The notes: generated from the sequence alone by a model not told the origin. Numbered from the stretch's first letter, positions 34,965 to 44,368 are shown. The stretch: DNA of 64,000 bases from Ruminococcaceae bacterium P7 (GCA_900100595.1 FMUA01000005.1:78177-142176); one strand, 5' to 3'. Program-made: numbers and translations.

Positions 34965-34993
34965 TTGACTTTTCGGTTGTAATGTGCTAAAAT
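34965..34993 (+). promoter_or_regulatory. Promoter of the 5S rRNA gene
   Basis: TTGACT (34965-34970), a 17-base spacer and TAAAAT (34988-34993) with TGC before the -10. It ends 25 bases before the 5S gene. Confidence 0.7.
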
Positions 34994-35018
34994 ACCTATC
35001 GTTGTCGAAAGACAGCGA

Positions 35019-35134
<116 letters not shown>

Positions 35135-35145
35135 ACATAAAAGTG

Positions 35146-35170
35146 TCCACCCAATAGGGTGGGCGTTTTT
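35146..35170 (+). terminator. Terminator of the 5S rRNA gene
   Basis: TCCACCC / GGGTGGG stem with an AATA loop, followed by CGTTTTT. Confidence 0.88.
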
Positions 35171-35195
35171 CATTTAAAGAAAAAGAGGTGAGAGG

Positions 35196-36254
35196 ATGGA
35201 TTTCAGGCGTTTTTTTGAGGACAAAACCTCGGTATGGGAGTTTTTCCAAACATGCGGCAAGCCCGTGGTGCTTTACGGCATGGGCGACGGCGCGGACAAG
35301 GTGCTTAATGCCTTTGCTTATTACGGAATAGAGGTCAGCGGTGTGTTTGCCAGCGACGGCTTTGTCAGAGGACAGCGGTTCCATGAATTCACCGTGAAGC
35401 GGCTGGAGGATTTGGAAGGAGAGCTTGGCGACTTTGCCGTCGCGCTCTGCTTCGCGAGCAGTCTGCCCGACGTGATGGCGCAGATGAAGTACGTCGCGGA
35501 AAGACACGAAACCCGTGTGCCGAGTGTGCCTGTGTTCGGCGATACGCTGATGGATGATGATTTTATCGCGGAACATCGGGATGACATGGAAAAAGCCTAT
35601 GACTTGCTCGCGGACGAGCAGTCAAGACGTGTCTGTGAAGCCGTCCTCGCCTTTTATTATACGGGAGAGCTGGAGTGGCTCGACGCCGTCACCACCGACA
35701 AGGATGAGGCGTTCAAAATACTGAACCTCGGGGATAACGAGGTCTATGTGGACTTGGGCGCGTACAACGGCGACACGATCGACGAGTTCCTGCACTACAG
35801 CGGCGGTACCTACCGCAAAATCATTGCGCTCGAGCCGAACGCGAAGAATTTTGAAAAACTGAAAGCGCACTGCGCGGACAGAGAGCGCGTGACGCTCTGG
35901 CAGCTCGGCGCGTGGAGTGAGAACACAACGCTCATTTTCAACAACAAAGCGGGCAGAAACAGCGCGGTTGCGTCGCAGGGCGTCCCGACAAGGGTCGCAG
36001 CGGTGGATTCGCTGCTCTGCGGCATCCGCGCAGGCTACGTCAAGGCGGACGTCGAGGGTGCGGACTATGAAACGCTGCTCGGCATGAAAAACACTCTGAA
36101 AGCAAAGCCGAAGCTCAACTTCGCGGCGTATCACCGCACGGAGGACATCTTTCGACTGCCTTTGCTGATTCACGCGCTGAATCCAACATATAGGATTTTT
36201 TTACGCCACCACCCCTATATTCCCGCATGGGACACCAATTTGTACTGCATTTAG
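35196..36254 (+). CDS. FkbM-family SAM-dependent methyltransferase
   Basis: 352 residues. An N-terminal Rossmann-like domain of about 170 residues (KPVVLYGMGDGADKVLNAF) precedes the methyltransferase domain with EVYVDLGAYNGDTIDEFL (SAM-binding motif I) and VKADVEGADYETLLG, the FkbM signature. FkbM enzymes O-methylate sugars or glycans; in gut bacteria they often sit in envelope polysaccharide loci. The N-terminal region is typical of polysaccharide-linked FkbM proteins that carry a sugar- or nucleotide-binding extension. GtrA upstream weakly supports a glycan role. AGAGGTGAG precedes the ATG. Exact substrate unknown. Confidence 0.87.
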   Translation: MDFRRFFEDKTSVWEFFQTCGKPVVLYGMGDGADKVLNAFAYYGIEVSGVFASDGFVRGQRFHEFTVKRLEDLEGELGDFAVALCFASSLPDVMAQMKYVAERHETRVPSVPVFGDTLMDDDFIAEHRDDMEKAYDLLADEQSRRVCEAVLAFYYTGELEWLDAVTTDKDEAFKILNLGDNEVYVDLGAYNGDTIDEFLHYSGGTYRKIIALEPNAKNFEKLKAHCADRERVTLWQLGAWSENTTLIFNNKAGRNSAVASQGVPTRVAAVDSLLCGIRAGYVKADVEGADYETLLGMKNTLKAKPKLNFAAYHRTEDIFRLPLLIHALNPTYRIFLRHHPYIPAWDTNLYCI

Positions 36255-36374
36255 TGACAAACTGACAATTTCATGCCCATTAATGACGAATATTTCAAGG
36301 CGCTGCAGGAAAACTTTGAGCACTGTGCCTAAAATGTATAATAAAATTTTGTTTGATAAAATTTCTCTGTGTTA

Positions 36375-36403
36375 TTGCTCTTTTGCCGAATTTGTGTTAC
36401 AAT
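36375..36403 (+). promoter_or_regulatory. Promoter of the minD-like gene
   Basis: TTGCTC (36375-36380), a 17-base spacer and TACAAT (36398-36403) preceded by TGT, 20 bases before the start codon. Confidence 0.65.
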
Positions 36404-36423
36404 ACACAAGAGGTATTGTAATT

Positions 36424-37170
36424 ATGACGAATGTGATTGTTGTCGCGTCCGGAAAAGGCGGGACGGGCAAGTCTACGGTCTGCATTTGTCTTTCGGTGGC
36501 GCTGCTCAGACAGGGCAAACGCGTGCTGCTGATCGACTGCGACTGCGGTATGCGCGGACTTGACATTATGCTCGACATCGAGCAGGATATTCTCTTTGAC
36601 GCAAGCGACGCCGTTTGCGGCAACTGCTCTTTTGCGGAGGCTATCTATAAAAGTAAAAATAACGATAATCTCTTTTTGATGGCAGCTCCCTTTGACGCGG
36701 AAAATGAGCTCAGCCCCTCGGTGTTCCGTCAGCTGGTCGACGCGGTCAAGCACAGCTACGATTATGTGATTATCGATTCTCCCGCGGGCATCGGCTCGGG
36801 CTTTATGACCGCGGCAGCTCCTGCGGACAGCGCGCTGATCGTCACCAACGCCGAGCCGACGAGCGTTCGCGGCGCGGTCAAGGTGCGCAAAAAGCTCGAA
36901 GCGCTCGATATGCGCTTTATCCGTCTGGTTATCAACCGCTTTGACAAAAAGGTGTTCCGCAGGATGGGCTTCTACCCCGACCTCGACGCGGTGATCGACG
37001 CGTCGCAGACGCAGCTGATCGGCATCGTGCCCTTTGACATGCAGATTTCTGTTGTCATGCAGCGCGGCGCGGCGGGTATGGAGAGCGGAACGGCGTTCCA
37101 AAGCTTTGACAGAGTCGCAGGCAGGCTGCAGGGAATGCGCGTACCGCTGAATTTGAAGGGCATGTTATAA
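36424..37170 (+). CDS. MinD-like P-loop ATPase
   Basis: 248 residues. The deviant Walker A KGGTGKST (residues 11-18, signature Lys11 and Lys16), switch I region LLIDCDCGMRGLDIML, and Walker B-like YVIIDSPAGIG place it in the MinD/ParA group. AAGAGGTATTG precedes the ATG. No minC or minE lies next to it and the C-terminus (LQGMRVPLNLKGML) is not the clear amphipathic MinD membrane helix, so it may be MinD or a related septum- or flagellum-type ATPase. Cys-rich positions in the loop after Walker A (DCDCG, VCGNC) are unusual. mgsA follows 36 bases downstream. Confidence 0.83.
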   Translation: MTNVIVVASGKGGTGKSTVCICLSVALLRQGKRVLLIDCDCGMRGLDIMLDIEQDILFDASDAVCGNCSFAEAIYKSKNNDNLFLMAAPFDAENELSPSVFRQLVDAVKHSYDYVIIDSPAGIGSGFMTAAAPADSALIVTNAEPTSVRGAVKVRKKLEALDMRFIRLVINRFDKKVFRRMGFYPDLDAVIDASQTQLIGIVPFDMQISVVMQRGAAGMESGTAFQSFDRVAGRLQGMRVPLNLKGML

Positions 37171-37206
37171 TCGATTGAAATATAAAGTGTTTGGAGGAAG
37201 TAGGAT

Positions 37207-37602
37207 ATGAATATAGCGCTTATTGCTCATGATGAAAAGAAAGAACTAATGGTGCAGTTCTGCATTGCCTACTGCGGCGCATTGAGCCGCAACAATCTCT
37301 GCGCCACGGGAACAACAGGCAAAATGGTATCTGAGGCAACAGGGCTTTCTATCCAGAAATTCCTGGCAGGCTCTCAGGGAGGAAGCCAGCAGATTGCGGC
37401 GCGTATCGCCTGCAACGAGATCGACATGCTGCTCTTTTTCAGAGATCCCCTCAGCCCCAAGCCGAACGAGCCGAATGACATGAATATGCTGCGCCTGTGC
37501 GACATGCATAACATCCCCGTCGCTACGAACATCGCGACAGCCGAAGTGCTGATTCACGGTTTGGAGCGCGGCGATTTGGACTGGAGAAATATTCTGAAAT
37601 AA
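37207..37602 (+). CDS. mgsA: Methylglyoxal synthase
   Basis: 131 residues; turns dihydroxyacetone phosphate into methylglyoxal, an overflow route releasing phosphate when triose phosphates accumulate. Typical elements are [10 protein letters not shown] at the N-terminus, CATGTTGKM, the phosphate-binding [10 protein letters not shown] and the catalytic Asp in [13 protein letters not shown], followed by [15 protein letters not shown]. Length is normal. The partial G-rich substitution in [10 protein letters not shown] for the more common GPLGGD is tolerated in the family. GGAGG lies before the ATG. Confidence 0.94.
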   Translation: MNIALIAHDEKKELMVQFCIAYCGALSRNNLCATGTTGKMVSEATGLSIQKFLAGSQGGSQQIAARIACNEIDMLLFFRDPLSPKPNEPNDMNMLRLCDMHNIPVATNIATAEVLIHGLERGDLDWRNILK

Positions 37603-37626
37603 AACCAACTGAAAAGCTGACGTATC

Positions 37627-37660
37627 GGGTGGCAAATTTGCTGCCCGTTAGTTTTGTGGG
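37627..37660 (+). terminator. Terminator-like hairpin between mgsA and hisS
   Basis: CGGGTGGC / GCTGCCCG stem with wobble pairs and an AAATTT loop, followed by TTAGTTTTG. Confidence 0.6.
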
Positions 37661-37725
37661 GCAAAATTACCCGGATATAGATAATATAGTCGGAGACGCG
37701 GAGCGTTTCCGCGGGAGGTATGGAA

Positions 37726-39021
37726 ATGGCGTTGATCACAAAAAAAATCAAGGGTACGGAGGACGTTCTGCCCAAGCAGAGCTTCCGCTGGCAGTTTATC
37801 GAAAATATCATGCGCGAGGAAAGCCGCGCTTACGGGTTCAGGGAGATCCGCACGCCCGTCTTTGAGCACACCGAGCTGTTCGCGCGCGGCGTGGGACAGA
37901 CGACCGACGTGGTGCAGAAGGAGATGTACACCTTCGACACCAAGGGCGGCGAGAGCGTGACGCTCCGTCCCGAGGGAACCGCGGGAGCCGCAAGAGCGGT
38001 GCTGGAGCACAACCTCGAGAACGAAGGTCTGCCGATCAAGGCGAGCTACTTTGTGTCCTGCTACCGCTATGAGAAGCCGCAGGCGGGTCGTCTCAGAGAG
38101 TTCCACCAGTTCGGTCTGGAGGAATACGGCACCCAGTCGCCCGTCGCGGACGCGGAGCTGATCTGTGCCGCGCAGTCGATCATCGACCGTCTCGGACTGA
38201 GCGAGATCCGTCTGGAGCTCAATTCCATCGGCTGCCCCGAGTGCCGCGCGAAATACAATCAGGCGCTCAGGGACTATTTCGGCGGCTACCGCGAGCAGCT
38301 TTGCGAAACCTGCCTTTCGCGTCTGGAGAAGAACCCCATGCGTCTGCTCGACTGCAAAAGCCCCGAGGACAAGGCGATCGCCAAGGACGCGCCGAAAATC
38401 ACCGACTATCTCTGCGAGGACTGCGAGAGCCACTTCACCGAGGTCAAGAAGTATCTCGACTGCGCCGGCGTTGCCTATACCGTCAACCCCACCATCGTGC
38501 GTGGTCTGGACTATTACACCAAGACTGTTTTTGAATTCGTCACCGACAGCATCGGCGCACAGGGCACTGTCTGCGGCGGCGGCAGGTACGACGGCTTAAT
38601 GGAGGAGCTGGGCGGCAAGCACACGCCGTCTCTCGGCTTCGCGATGGGACTGGAGCGTCTGCTGATGGTCATGGACGCGCAGGGAATCGAAATTCCCGAC
38701 ACCCACTTCTGCGCGCTCTACATCGCCACGATGGGCGACGCGGCAAAAATCAAGGCGTTCGAGCTGCTCAAGAGAGTGCGCGAGTGCGGACTGACCGCGG
38801 AGACCGACGTGGTCGGCAGAGGTCTGCGCGCGCAGATGAAGTACGCCGACAAAATCGGCGCGAAGTATTCGCTTGTGCTCGGTGACAACGAGATCGCCGA
38901 GAACAAGGCGAAGGTCAAGAATATGGAAACGGGCGAACAGACCGAGCTTGCCCTCGACGAGAGCTTTGCCGAGAAATTCTCGGTGCTCCAGCTGACGGAG
39001 AATCAGTCGTTCGGCATTTAA
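37726..39021 (+). CDS. hisS: Histidyl-tRNA synthetase
   Basis: 431 residues, class IIa synthetase charging tRNA-His. I start at the ATG at 37726, 7 bases after GGGAGG; an ATG at 37720 is too close to it. Class II motif 1 is near FREIRTPVFEHTELF, motif 2 is YRYEKPQAGRLREFHQFG, the histidine-specific segment is RGLDYYTKTVFEF, and motif 3 is GFAMGLERLLMVM. The C-terminal anticodon-binding domain (about residues 330-431) is present. aspS follows on the same strand, a pairing common in Firmicutes. I do not see T-box elements (no AGGGTGG-type antiterminator) upstream. Confidence 0.97.
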   Translation: MALITKKIKGTEDVLPKQSFRWQFIENIMREESRAYGFREIRTPVFEHTELFARGVGQTTDVVQKEMYTFDTKGGESVTLRPEGTAGAARAVLEHNLENEGLPIKASYFVSCYRYEKPQAGRLREFHQFGLEEYGTQSPVADAELICAAQSIIDRLGLSEIRLELNSIGCPECRAKYNQALRDYFGGYREQLCETCLSRLEKNPMRLLDCKSPEDKAIAKDAPKITDYLCEDCESHFTEVKKYLDCAGVAYTVNPTIVRGLDYYTKTVFEFVTDSIGAQGTVCGGGRYDGLMEELGGKHTPSLGFAMGLERLLMVMDAQGIEIPDTHFCALYIATMGDAAKIKAFELLKRVRECGLTAETDVVGRGLRAQMKYADKIGAKYSLVLGDNEIAENKAKVKNMETGEQTELALDESFAEKFSVLQLTENQSFGI

Positions 39022-39158
39022 TATTGATATCCGCTAAAATAAACATCGGACAGAGAGAGCCGGTGTAAGACATAAAATACGCAGTAAGGCGCGGGCGACC
39101 GAGGTGTTGTGAACCACCGAGCTATCTGCGCGATTTAAAAAACACGGAGGTAAAATAT

Positions 39159-40934
39159 ATGGAATATATGACGGGCTTGAAGCGTACCCATTACTGCGGA
39201 GATCTGAGAATCTCCGACGTTGGCAGTGAGGTCGTCGTCTGCGGCTGGGTACAGCGCTGCAGAGACCTCGGCAAGCTGATTTTTATTGACCTGCGCGACC
39301 GCACGGGCATCGTGCAGCTCGCGTTCAACGATCAGACCGACAAGGAGATTTTCGACAAGGCGTTTGCCTGCCGCAGCGAGTTCGTTCTCGCCGCTAAGGG
39401 CATGGTCTGCGAGAGAAGCGCCAAGAACAGCGAGATACCCACGGGCGATATCGAGGTGGTCGTCACCGACCTGCGCGTGCTTTCCAAGGCGCAGACGCCG
39501 CCCTTTGAAATCGTGGACGACCTCAACACCAACGAGGAGCTGCGCCTGAAATTCCGCTATCTCGACCTGCGCCGCCGTCCGCTGCTCAACAACATCATGC
39601 TCAGAAGCAAAATTTCCAAGGTTGCGCGCGACTACTTTGCCGAGAACGGCTTCGTTGAGATCGAAACCCCCATGATGATCAAGTCCACCCCCGAGGGCGC
39701 GCGCGATTATCTCGTTCCCTCGCGTATTCATAACGGCAAATTCTACGCCCTGCCCCAGTCGCCGCAGATCTACAAGCAGCTGCTGATGGTCGCGGGCTTT
39801 GACAGATACATCCAGCTGGCGCGCTGCTTCCGCGACGAGGATCTCAGAGCGGACCGTCAGCCCGAATTCACCCAGATCGATATGGAGCTTTCCTTTGTCG
39901 ACGTCGAGGATATCCTCGCGGTCAACGAGGGACTGTTCAAGCGGCTGTTCAAGGACGTACTCGGCAAGGAGCTGCCGACGCCCTTCCGCAGAATGACCTA
40001 CACCGAGGCGATGGAGAACTACGGCTCCGACAAGCCCGATATCCGCTTTGACATGAAATTACAGGATATCTCCGATTTAGTAAAGGACTGCGGCTTCGGC
40101 GTGTTCACCGGCGCGATCGAAAACGGCGGCTCCGTCCGCGCGATCGTCGCGAAGAACGCCGCTTCGGTCTATACCAGAAAGGAGATCGACAAGCTCACCG
40201 AGTATGTCAAGGGCATCGGCGCAAAGGGTCTCGCCTATGTCAGATGGGTCGACGAGCCGAACGCCTCCTTCAAGAAATTTATGACCGAGGACGAGCTGAA
40301 CGCTATTTATGAACGTCTCGGCGCGGAAAAGGGCGACGTAATTTTGATCGTCGCCGACAAGAACAGCACCGTTCTCTCCACCCTCGGCGCACTTCGTCTG
40401 AAAATCGCGAAGCGCCTGAATATCATCCCCGACGAGTTCAGCTTCCTCTGGATCGTGGATTTCCCGTTCTTCGAGAAGGACGAGGAGACGGGCGAGTGGC
40501 TCGCGATGCACCACCCGTTCACCATGCCCAAGGAGGAGTGCATCCAATATCTCGACACTGACCCGTCCAAGGTCATCGCGAAGGCGTTCGACCTCACGCT
40601 CAACGGCGTCGAGCTTTCCAGCGGCTCCATGCGTATCACCAACCCCGAGCTGCAGCAGAAGATGTTCCGCGCCCTCAAGCTCACGGACGAGGAAATCGAA
40701 GCCAAGTTCGGCTTCCTTGTGGAAGCCTACAAATACGGCGCACCGCCTCACGGCGGCATGGGCATCGGTCTTGACCGCGTCACCATGCTGCTCTGCGGCA
40801 CCGACAGCCTGCGCGACGTCACCGCCTTCCCGAAGGTGCAGAACGCGAGCGAGCTGATGTCCGCTTGTCCGGCTCCCGTTGACAAGGAGAGCCTCGACGT
40901 GCTGGGTATCGCCGTGAAAAACACAGAGGAGTAA
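39159..40934 (+). CDS. aspS: Aspartyl-tRNA synthetase
   Basis: 591 residues, the bacterial type with an insertion domain. The N-terminal OB fold (GSEVVVCGWVQRCRDLGKLIF) binds the anticodon. Class II motif 2 lies in FRDEDLRADRQPEFTQID, motif 3 in GGMGIGLDRVTMLL, and the GAD insertion domain spans about residues 295-420. CACGGAGG is 8 bases before the ATG. Whether it charges only tRNA-Asp or also tRNA-Asn depends on the presence of GatCAB and AsnRS elsewhere. The 137-base spacer after hisS contains a hairpin-rich, GC-rich segment of unknown role. Confidence 0.97.
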   Translation: MEYMTGLKRTHYCGDLRISDVGSEVVVCGWVQRCRDLGKLIFIDLRDRTGIVQLAFNDQTDKEIFDKAFACRSEFVLAAKGMVCERSAKNSEIPTGDIEVVVTDLRVLSKAQTPPFEIVDDLNTNEELRLKFRYLDLRRRPLLNNIMLRSKISKVARDYFAENGFVEIETPMMIKSTPEGARDYLVPSRIHNGKFYALPQSPQIYKQLLMVAGFDRYIQLARCFRDEDLRADRQPEFTQIDMELSFVDVEDILAVNEGLFKRLFKDVLGKELPTPFRRMTYTEAMENYGSDKPDIRFDMKLQDISDLVKDCGFGVFTGAIENGGSVRAIVAKNAASVYTRKEIDKLTEYVKGIGAKGLAYVRWVDEPNASFKKFMTEDELNAIYERLGAEKGDVILIVADKNSTVLSTLGALRLKIAKRLNIIPDEFSFLWIVDFPFFEKDEETGEWLAMHHPFTMPKEECIQYLDTDPSKVIAKAFDLTLNGVELSSGSMRITNPELQQKMFRALKLTDEEIEAKFGFLVEAYKYGAPPHGGMGIGLDRVTMLLCGTDSLRDVTAFPKVQNASELMSACPAPVDKESLDVLGIAVKNTEE

Positions 40935-40960
40935 TCTCTAAACCGAAAGGAAGTGGCAGT

Positions 40961-41740
40961 ATGCAGTGGGCAGGAGTGATTGTGCCAATCGCGGTCATTG
41001 CGGTGCTGGCAATCATCGTTTTGATCGTCTTTCTCTATATCCGCGCGCGTCTGAAGAATTTTTCACGTCAGGCGTTCGGTACGGACGACCTCGGAAAAGC
41101 CGTCAACCAGATTCAGAATGCCTCCGAACAGCCCCGCACGGTTCACGGCATGACGGATATCTATCTGCCCGCGATTCAGCGCGACTTCCCCGAGTTTGAC
41201 TACGAGGTGTTCAAATCCAGAGCGCAGGGCGTGCTGCGCAGCTACTTTGCCGCGATCAGCGCGAAGGATATGGGACTGCTCAACGACGACTGCTCGGTTT
41301 CGCTGCGAAACGATGTCTACAGCATCATCGGCGACCTCGAGTCCCACGGCTACGACCGTCAGATCAGCGAGGGCACCTTCCATCAGACGGAAATCGCGCG
41401 CTACATCAAAAACGGCGCGACCGTCAGCATCGTGTTCAATATTTCCGTCGGTCACTACGACTTCACGCAGGACAAGAACGGCAAGCTCATCAGCGGCAAG
41501 ACCGACCGCAAGCGCGAAACGGTCTATGACGTCAATCTCGTCTATGTTCAGGATGAGGAAAAGCTCGCGATCGAGGGCGGCAGGTCGCTCGGACTCAACT
41601 GCCCCAACTGCGGTGCGCCGATCCGGAACCTCGGTCAGAAGTTCTGCGACTACTGCGGCACGGGCGTTGTCGAGGTCAACACCCGTACATGGCGTTTTGA
41701 GAGCATCAAAGAGGAGCGCTCCAACGCGCGTCCTTATTGA
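40961..41740 (+). CDS. Membrane-anchored Tim44-like protein with C-terminal zinc ribbon
   Basis: 259 residues. One N-terminal membrane helix (residues 6-28, VIVPIAVIAVLAIIVLIVFL) leads to a linker and then a Tim44-like domain (about 70-200, IYLPAIQRDFPEFDYEVFKSRAQGV split by loops). A zinc ribbon closes the chain: CPNCGAP and CDYCG near residues 215-235. Tim44-like domains bind lipids or unfolded chains; here the domain faces either side depending on topology. Downstream genes encode SPFH and zinc-ribbon proteins, so it probably belongs to the same envelope system and may replace the PspA-like protein of the Bacillus ydjFGHI operon. The ribosome binding site AAAGGAAG is present. Confidence 0.78.
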   Translation: MQWAGVIVPIAVIAVLAIIVLIVFLYIRARLKNFSRQAFGTDDLGKAVNQIQNASEQPRTVHGMTDIYLPAIQRDFPEFDYEVFKSRAQGVLRSYFAAISAKDMGLLNDDCSVSLRNDVYSIIGDLESHGYDRQISEGTFHQTEIARYIKNGATVSIVFNISVGHYDFTQDKNGKLISGKTDRKRETVYDVNLVYVQDEEKLAIEGGRSLGLNCPNCGAPIRNLGQKFCDYCGTGVVEVNTRTWRFESIKEERSNARPY

Positions 41741-41763
41741 TGACGCCTTTTTTACAAAAAATA

Positions 41764-41792
41764 TTGCTTTTTAAACAATTATATATTAAAAT
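41764..41792 (+). promoter_or_regulatory. Promoter of the SPFH-protein gene
   Basis: TTGCTT (41764-41769), a 17-base spacer and TAAAAT (41787-41792), 65 bases before the start codon. The SPFH gene therefore has a promoter of its own. Confidence 0.6.
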
Positions 41793-41857
41793 AGATTACA
41801 TAGGGGAATTTTGCGTTTCCTTACCATCACATCATATCCACAAAGGAGTGTTTCATA

Positions 41858-43108
41858 ATGGGTATTATCAGAGCTGCGATCAACGCTGTCACAGGCGGTC
41901 TCGCCGATTCATGGCTGGAAGTCATCGAGCCCTCGCCCATGGGCAATAACGACGTCCTCGTTCCCGGTCAGGCAGTCGACCAGAGAGGCAGAAGCCAGAA
42001 CAAAAAGGGCGGCGAAAACCTCGTTTCCAACGGTTCGATCATTCACGTATATGACAAACAGTTTATGATTCTTGTCGACGGCGGCAAGATCGTGGACTAT
42101 ACCGCTGACCCCGGTTATTATAAGGTCGACAACAGCGTCCTGCCGTCCCTGTTCAACGGACAGTTCGGCGACTCCATCAAGGAGAGCTTCAGCCGTATCA
42201 AGTACGGCGGCATTTCCTCGACCTCCCAGAGGGTTTTCTTCCTCAACCTCGCGGAAATCAAGAACATCAAGTTCGGTACACAGAATCCCGTTCAGTATTT
42301 TGACAACTTCTATGAGTCCGAGCTGTTCATGCGCCTGCACGGCACCTACTCCATCAAGATCACCGATCCCTTCAAGTTCTATATGGAGGTTATCCCGAAG
42401 GAGTGCATCACGGGCAACCGCAAGTTCACCTTTGCTCCTCCCGATATCCAGCAGTACAACGACGAGTTCATCTCCGAGCTCGGCACCGCTTTCAATAACT
42501 ATTCCGCGGACGGCTTCCGCATCAGCCACATTGCCTCCAAGACAAAGGAAATGGGCAAGTACATGGCGCAGGCGCTCGACGAGGACTGGAACCAGCTCAG
42601 AGGCTTCGAGGTCGTTTCCGTCGGCATGCAGCCCCCGTCCTACAGCGAGGAAAGCCAGCAGATCATCAACGAGCGCAGCAAGATGGCGTCTCAGGTCAGC
42701 TACCTCAAGGACGCTGCCAACCAGCAGGCGTTCATGGCAAAAAGCGTCGGCGAAGGCATCAGCAGCGCGGGCAAGAACGCGGGCGGCGCAGCTGTCGGCT
42801 TCATGGGCATGAACATGGCTCAGAACATGGGCGCAGGCGTGATGGGCGGCTATATGCAGAATCCCCAGTACGCGCAGCCTCAGCAGGGCTACGGTCAGCC
42901 CCAGCAGGGCTACGGCCAGCAGCAGCCTCCTCAGGCGCCCCAGCAGGGCGGCTGGACCTGCTCCTGCGGTGCGGTCAACACCGGCAAGTTCTGCATGGAG
43001 TGCGGCAAGCCCAAGCCCGAGGCTCCCAAGGGACGCTTCTGCACCAACTGCGGCGCACAGCTCGCTCCGGGTGCGAAGTTCTGCCCCGAATGCGGCGCGA
43101 AGCAGTAA
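41858..43108 (+). CDS. YdjI-like SPFH-domain protein with C-terminal zinc ribbons
   Basis: 416 residues. The N-terminal SPFH/prohibitin-type domain (about residues 60-275, with VFFLNLAEIKNIKFGTQNP split by others) matches the 'virion core protein' YdjI family of Bacillus subtilis. A helical segment and a Met/Gly-rich stretch (GFMGMNMAQNMGAGVMGG) follow, then three QPQQGYG repeats and two zinc ribbons (CSCG...CMEC; CTNCG...CPEC). In B. subtilis the family localises to membrane sites through YdjG and YdjH. No membrane helix is present, in line with recruitment by partners. AAAGGAG precedes the ATG. A terminator-like hairpin separates it from the next gene. Confidence 0.86.
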   Translation: MGIIRAAINAVTGGLADSWLEVIEPSPMGNNDVLVPGQAVDQRGRSQNKKGGENLVSNGSIIHVYDKQFMILVDGGKIVDYTADPGYYKVDNSVLPSLFNGQFGDSIKESFSRIKYGGISSTSQRVFFLNLAEIKNIKFGTQNPVQYFDNFYESELFMRLHGTYSIKITDPFKFYMEVIPKECITGNRKFTFAPPDIQQYNDEFISELGTAFNNYSADGFRISHIASKTKEMGKYMAQALDEDWNQLRGFEVVSVGMQPPSYSEESQQIINERSKMASQVSYLKDAANQQAFMAKSVGEGISSAGKNAGGAAVGFMGMNMAQNMGAGVMGGYMQNPQYAQPQQGYGQPQQGYGQQQPPQAPQQGGWTCSCGAVNTGKFCMECGKPKPEAPKGRFCTNCGAQLAPGAKFCPECGAKQ

Positions 43109-43122
43109 TTTCTGAATACGAG

Positions 43123-43149
43123 AGGGCGGCTTCCCATGCCGCCCTTTTT
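43123..43149 (+). terminator. Terminator between the SPFH gene and the zinc-ribbon gene
   Basis: AGGGCGGC / GCCGCCCT stem followed by TTTTA. Placed inside the cluster, it may lower expression of the next two genes relative to the SPFH gene. Confidence 0.82.
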
Positions 43150-43174
43150 ACCAACTGATTAACGGAGAATATTT

Positions 43175-44368
43175 ATGGCTACAATGGATTATAAGTGCCC
43201 GAGCTGCGGCGCACCGCTGTCCTTTAACCCCGAGAAGCAGAATTTTGTCTGCGAATACTGCGGCTCCGCCTTCACGACGCAGCAGATTCAGAGTCTGTAC
43301 GCCGAGAAGGAGCAGAAGGAGACCGTCAACGAGCGTGAGGTAAAGGCTTCGGAGCAGCAGCGCGCGCAGGCACAGAGAAAGGGCGAGGATTTTGACGAGG
43401 ACTTCATGGTGTCCTATTCCTGCCCCGCATGCGGCGCGGAGGTCATCACCGCAGAATCCACCGCGGCGACAACCTGCTACTTCTGTCAGAGCCCCGTCGT
43501 GCTCGGCTCCCGTCTTTCGGGCGAGTTCAAGCCCGACAGCGTCATCCCCTTTGCTCTTACCAAGGACAAGGCGGTCGACGCGTTCATGAAGATGTGCGGC
43601 AGAAAGAAATTCCTGCCTGCGGGCTTTGCGAGCAAGGCGCAGTTCGAGAAGATGCAGGGCGTATACTTCCCCTATTGGTATGTGGACGAGCAGATGCAGT
43701 CATCCGCCGTCGCTTCGGCGAAGAAGGTGCGTCACTGGACGTCGGGCAACCGCCGCTATACCGAAACCAGCCGCTTCCGTCTGTACAGAACGGGAGACAT
43801 CAATATCAACAACGTATTTGAGGAGGCGCTCCGCGACAAGAAGAGCGCGAATCAGAACCCCAATCAGCCGCAGTCCAACCGCGCGGCAAACGCGCAGGAG
43901 GCGATGAAGTACCTCGACCAGTACCAGTCGAGCAAGCGGCACGATATGCTGCAGTGCGTCCATCCCTACGATGTGAGCAAGGCGGTTCCCTTCTCCATGA
44001 GCTACCTCTCGGGCTTCAAGGCGGAAAAGAGAGAGGTCGAGCGCAAGGACATCGAGGGTATGATGACGCAGCGCATCGAGGAGTATTCCAAGCAGCTCCT
44101 CACAGGCACAATGACGGGCTACGAGGGCGTACATCTTGAAAACTACAACAACAAGATCTACTCGCAGAACTGGCGCTACACCCTGCTTCCCGTCTGGATC
44201 GTCACCTATAAATTCAAGGGCGAGATCCTGCCCTTTGCCATCAACGGTCAGACGGGCAAGACCTACGGCAAGCTGCCTGTCGCGGGCGGCAAGCTCGCGC
44301 TCTGGGGCGCGGTCGTCGCGGCAATCATCTTTGCCATCGCCACGATAGGAGGTATGCTGTTCTTATGA
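43175..44368 (+). CDS. YdjG-like zinc-ribbon membrane protein
   Basis: 397 residues. Two tandem zinc ribbons at the N-terminus (CPSCGAP...CEYCGS and CPACGAE...CYFCQS) resemble TFIIB-type ribbons. A conserved domain of about 250 residues follows, with FPYWYVDEQMQ and TLLPVWIVTYKFKG, and one C-terminal membrane helix (near residues 372-393). The combination matches YdjG, which together with YdjH recruits PspA- and SPFH-type proteins to the membrane in Bacillus. The ribbons should be cytosolic with the tail helix as anchor. Its stop overlaps the TPM-domain gene by four bases. Confidence 0.85.
   Translation: MATMDYKCPSCGAPLSFNPEKQNFVCEYCGSAFTTQQIQSLYAEKEQKETVNEREVKASEQQRAQAQRKGEDFDEDFMVSYSCPACGAEVITAESTAATTCYFCQSPVVLGSRLSGEFKPDSVIPFALTKDKAVDAFMKMCGRKKFLPAGFASKAQFEKMQGVYFPYWYVDEQMQSSAVASAKKVRHWTSGNRRYTETSRFRLYRTGDININNVFEEALRDKKSANQNPNQPQSNRAANAQEAMKYLDQYQSSKRHDMLQCVHPYDVSKAVPFSMSYLSGFKAEKREVERKDIEGMMTQRIEEYSKQLLTGTMTGYEGVHLENYNNKIYSQNWRYTLLPVWIVTYKFKGEILPFAINGQTGKTYGKLPVAGGKLALWGAVVAAIIFAIATIGGMLFL

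Noticed and set aside
37603..37725. T-box element upstream of hisS (contains GGGTGG)
   Set aside because: GGGTGG here is part of a simple hairpin; the conserved T-box bulge and following terminator are missing, and the region is too short.
39022..39158. tRNA-like gene between hisS and aspS
   Set aside because: CGCAG/CTGCG ends and inner hairpins give a loose cloverleaf impression, but there is no TTCGA-type T loop or acceptor stem of 7 bp.
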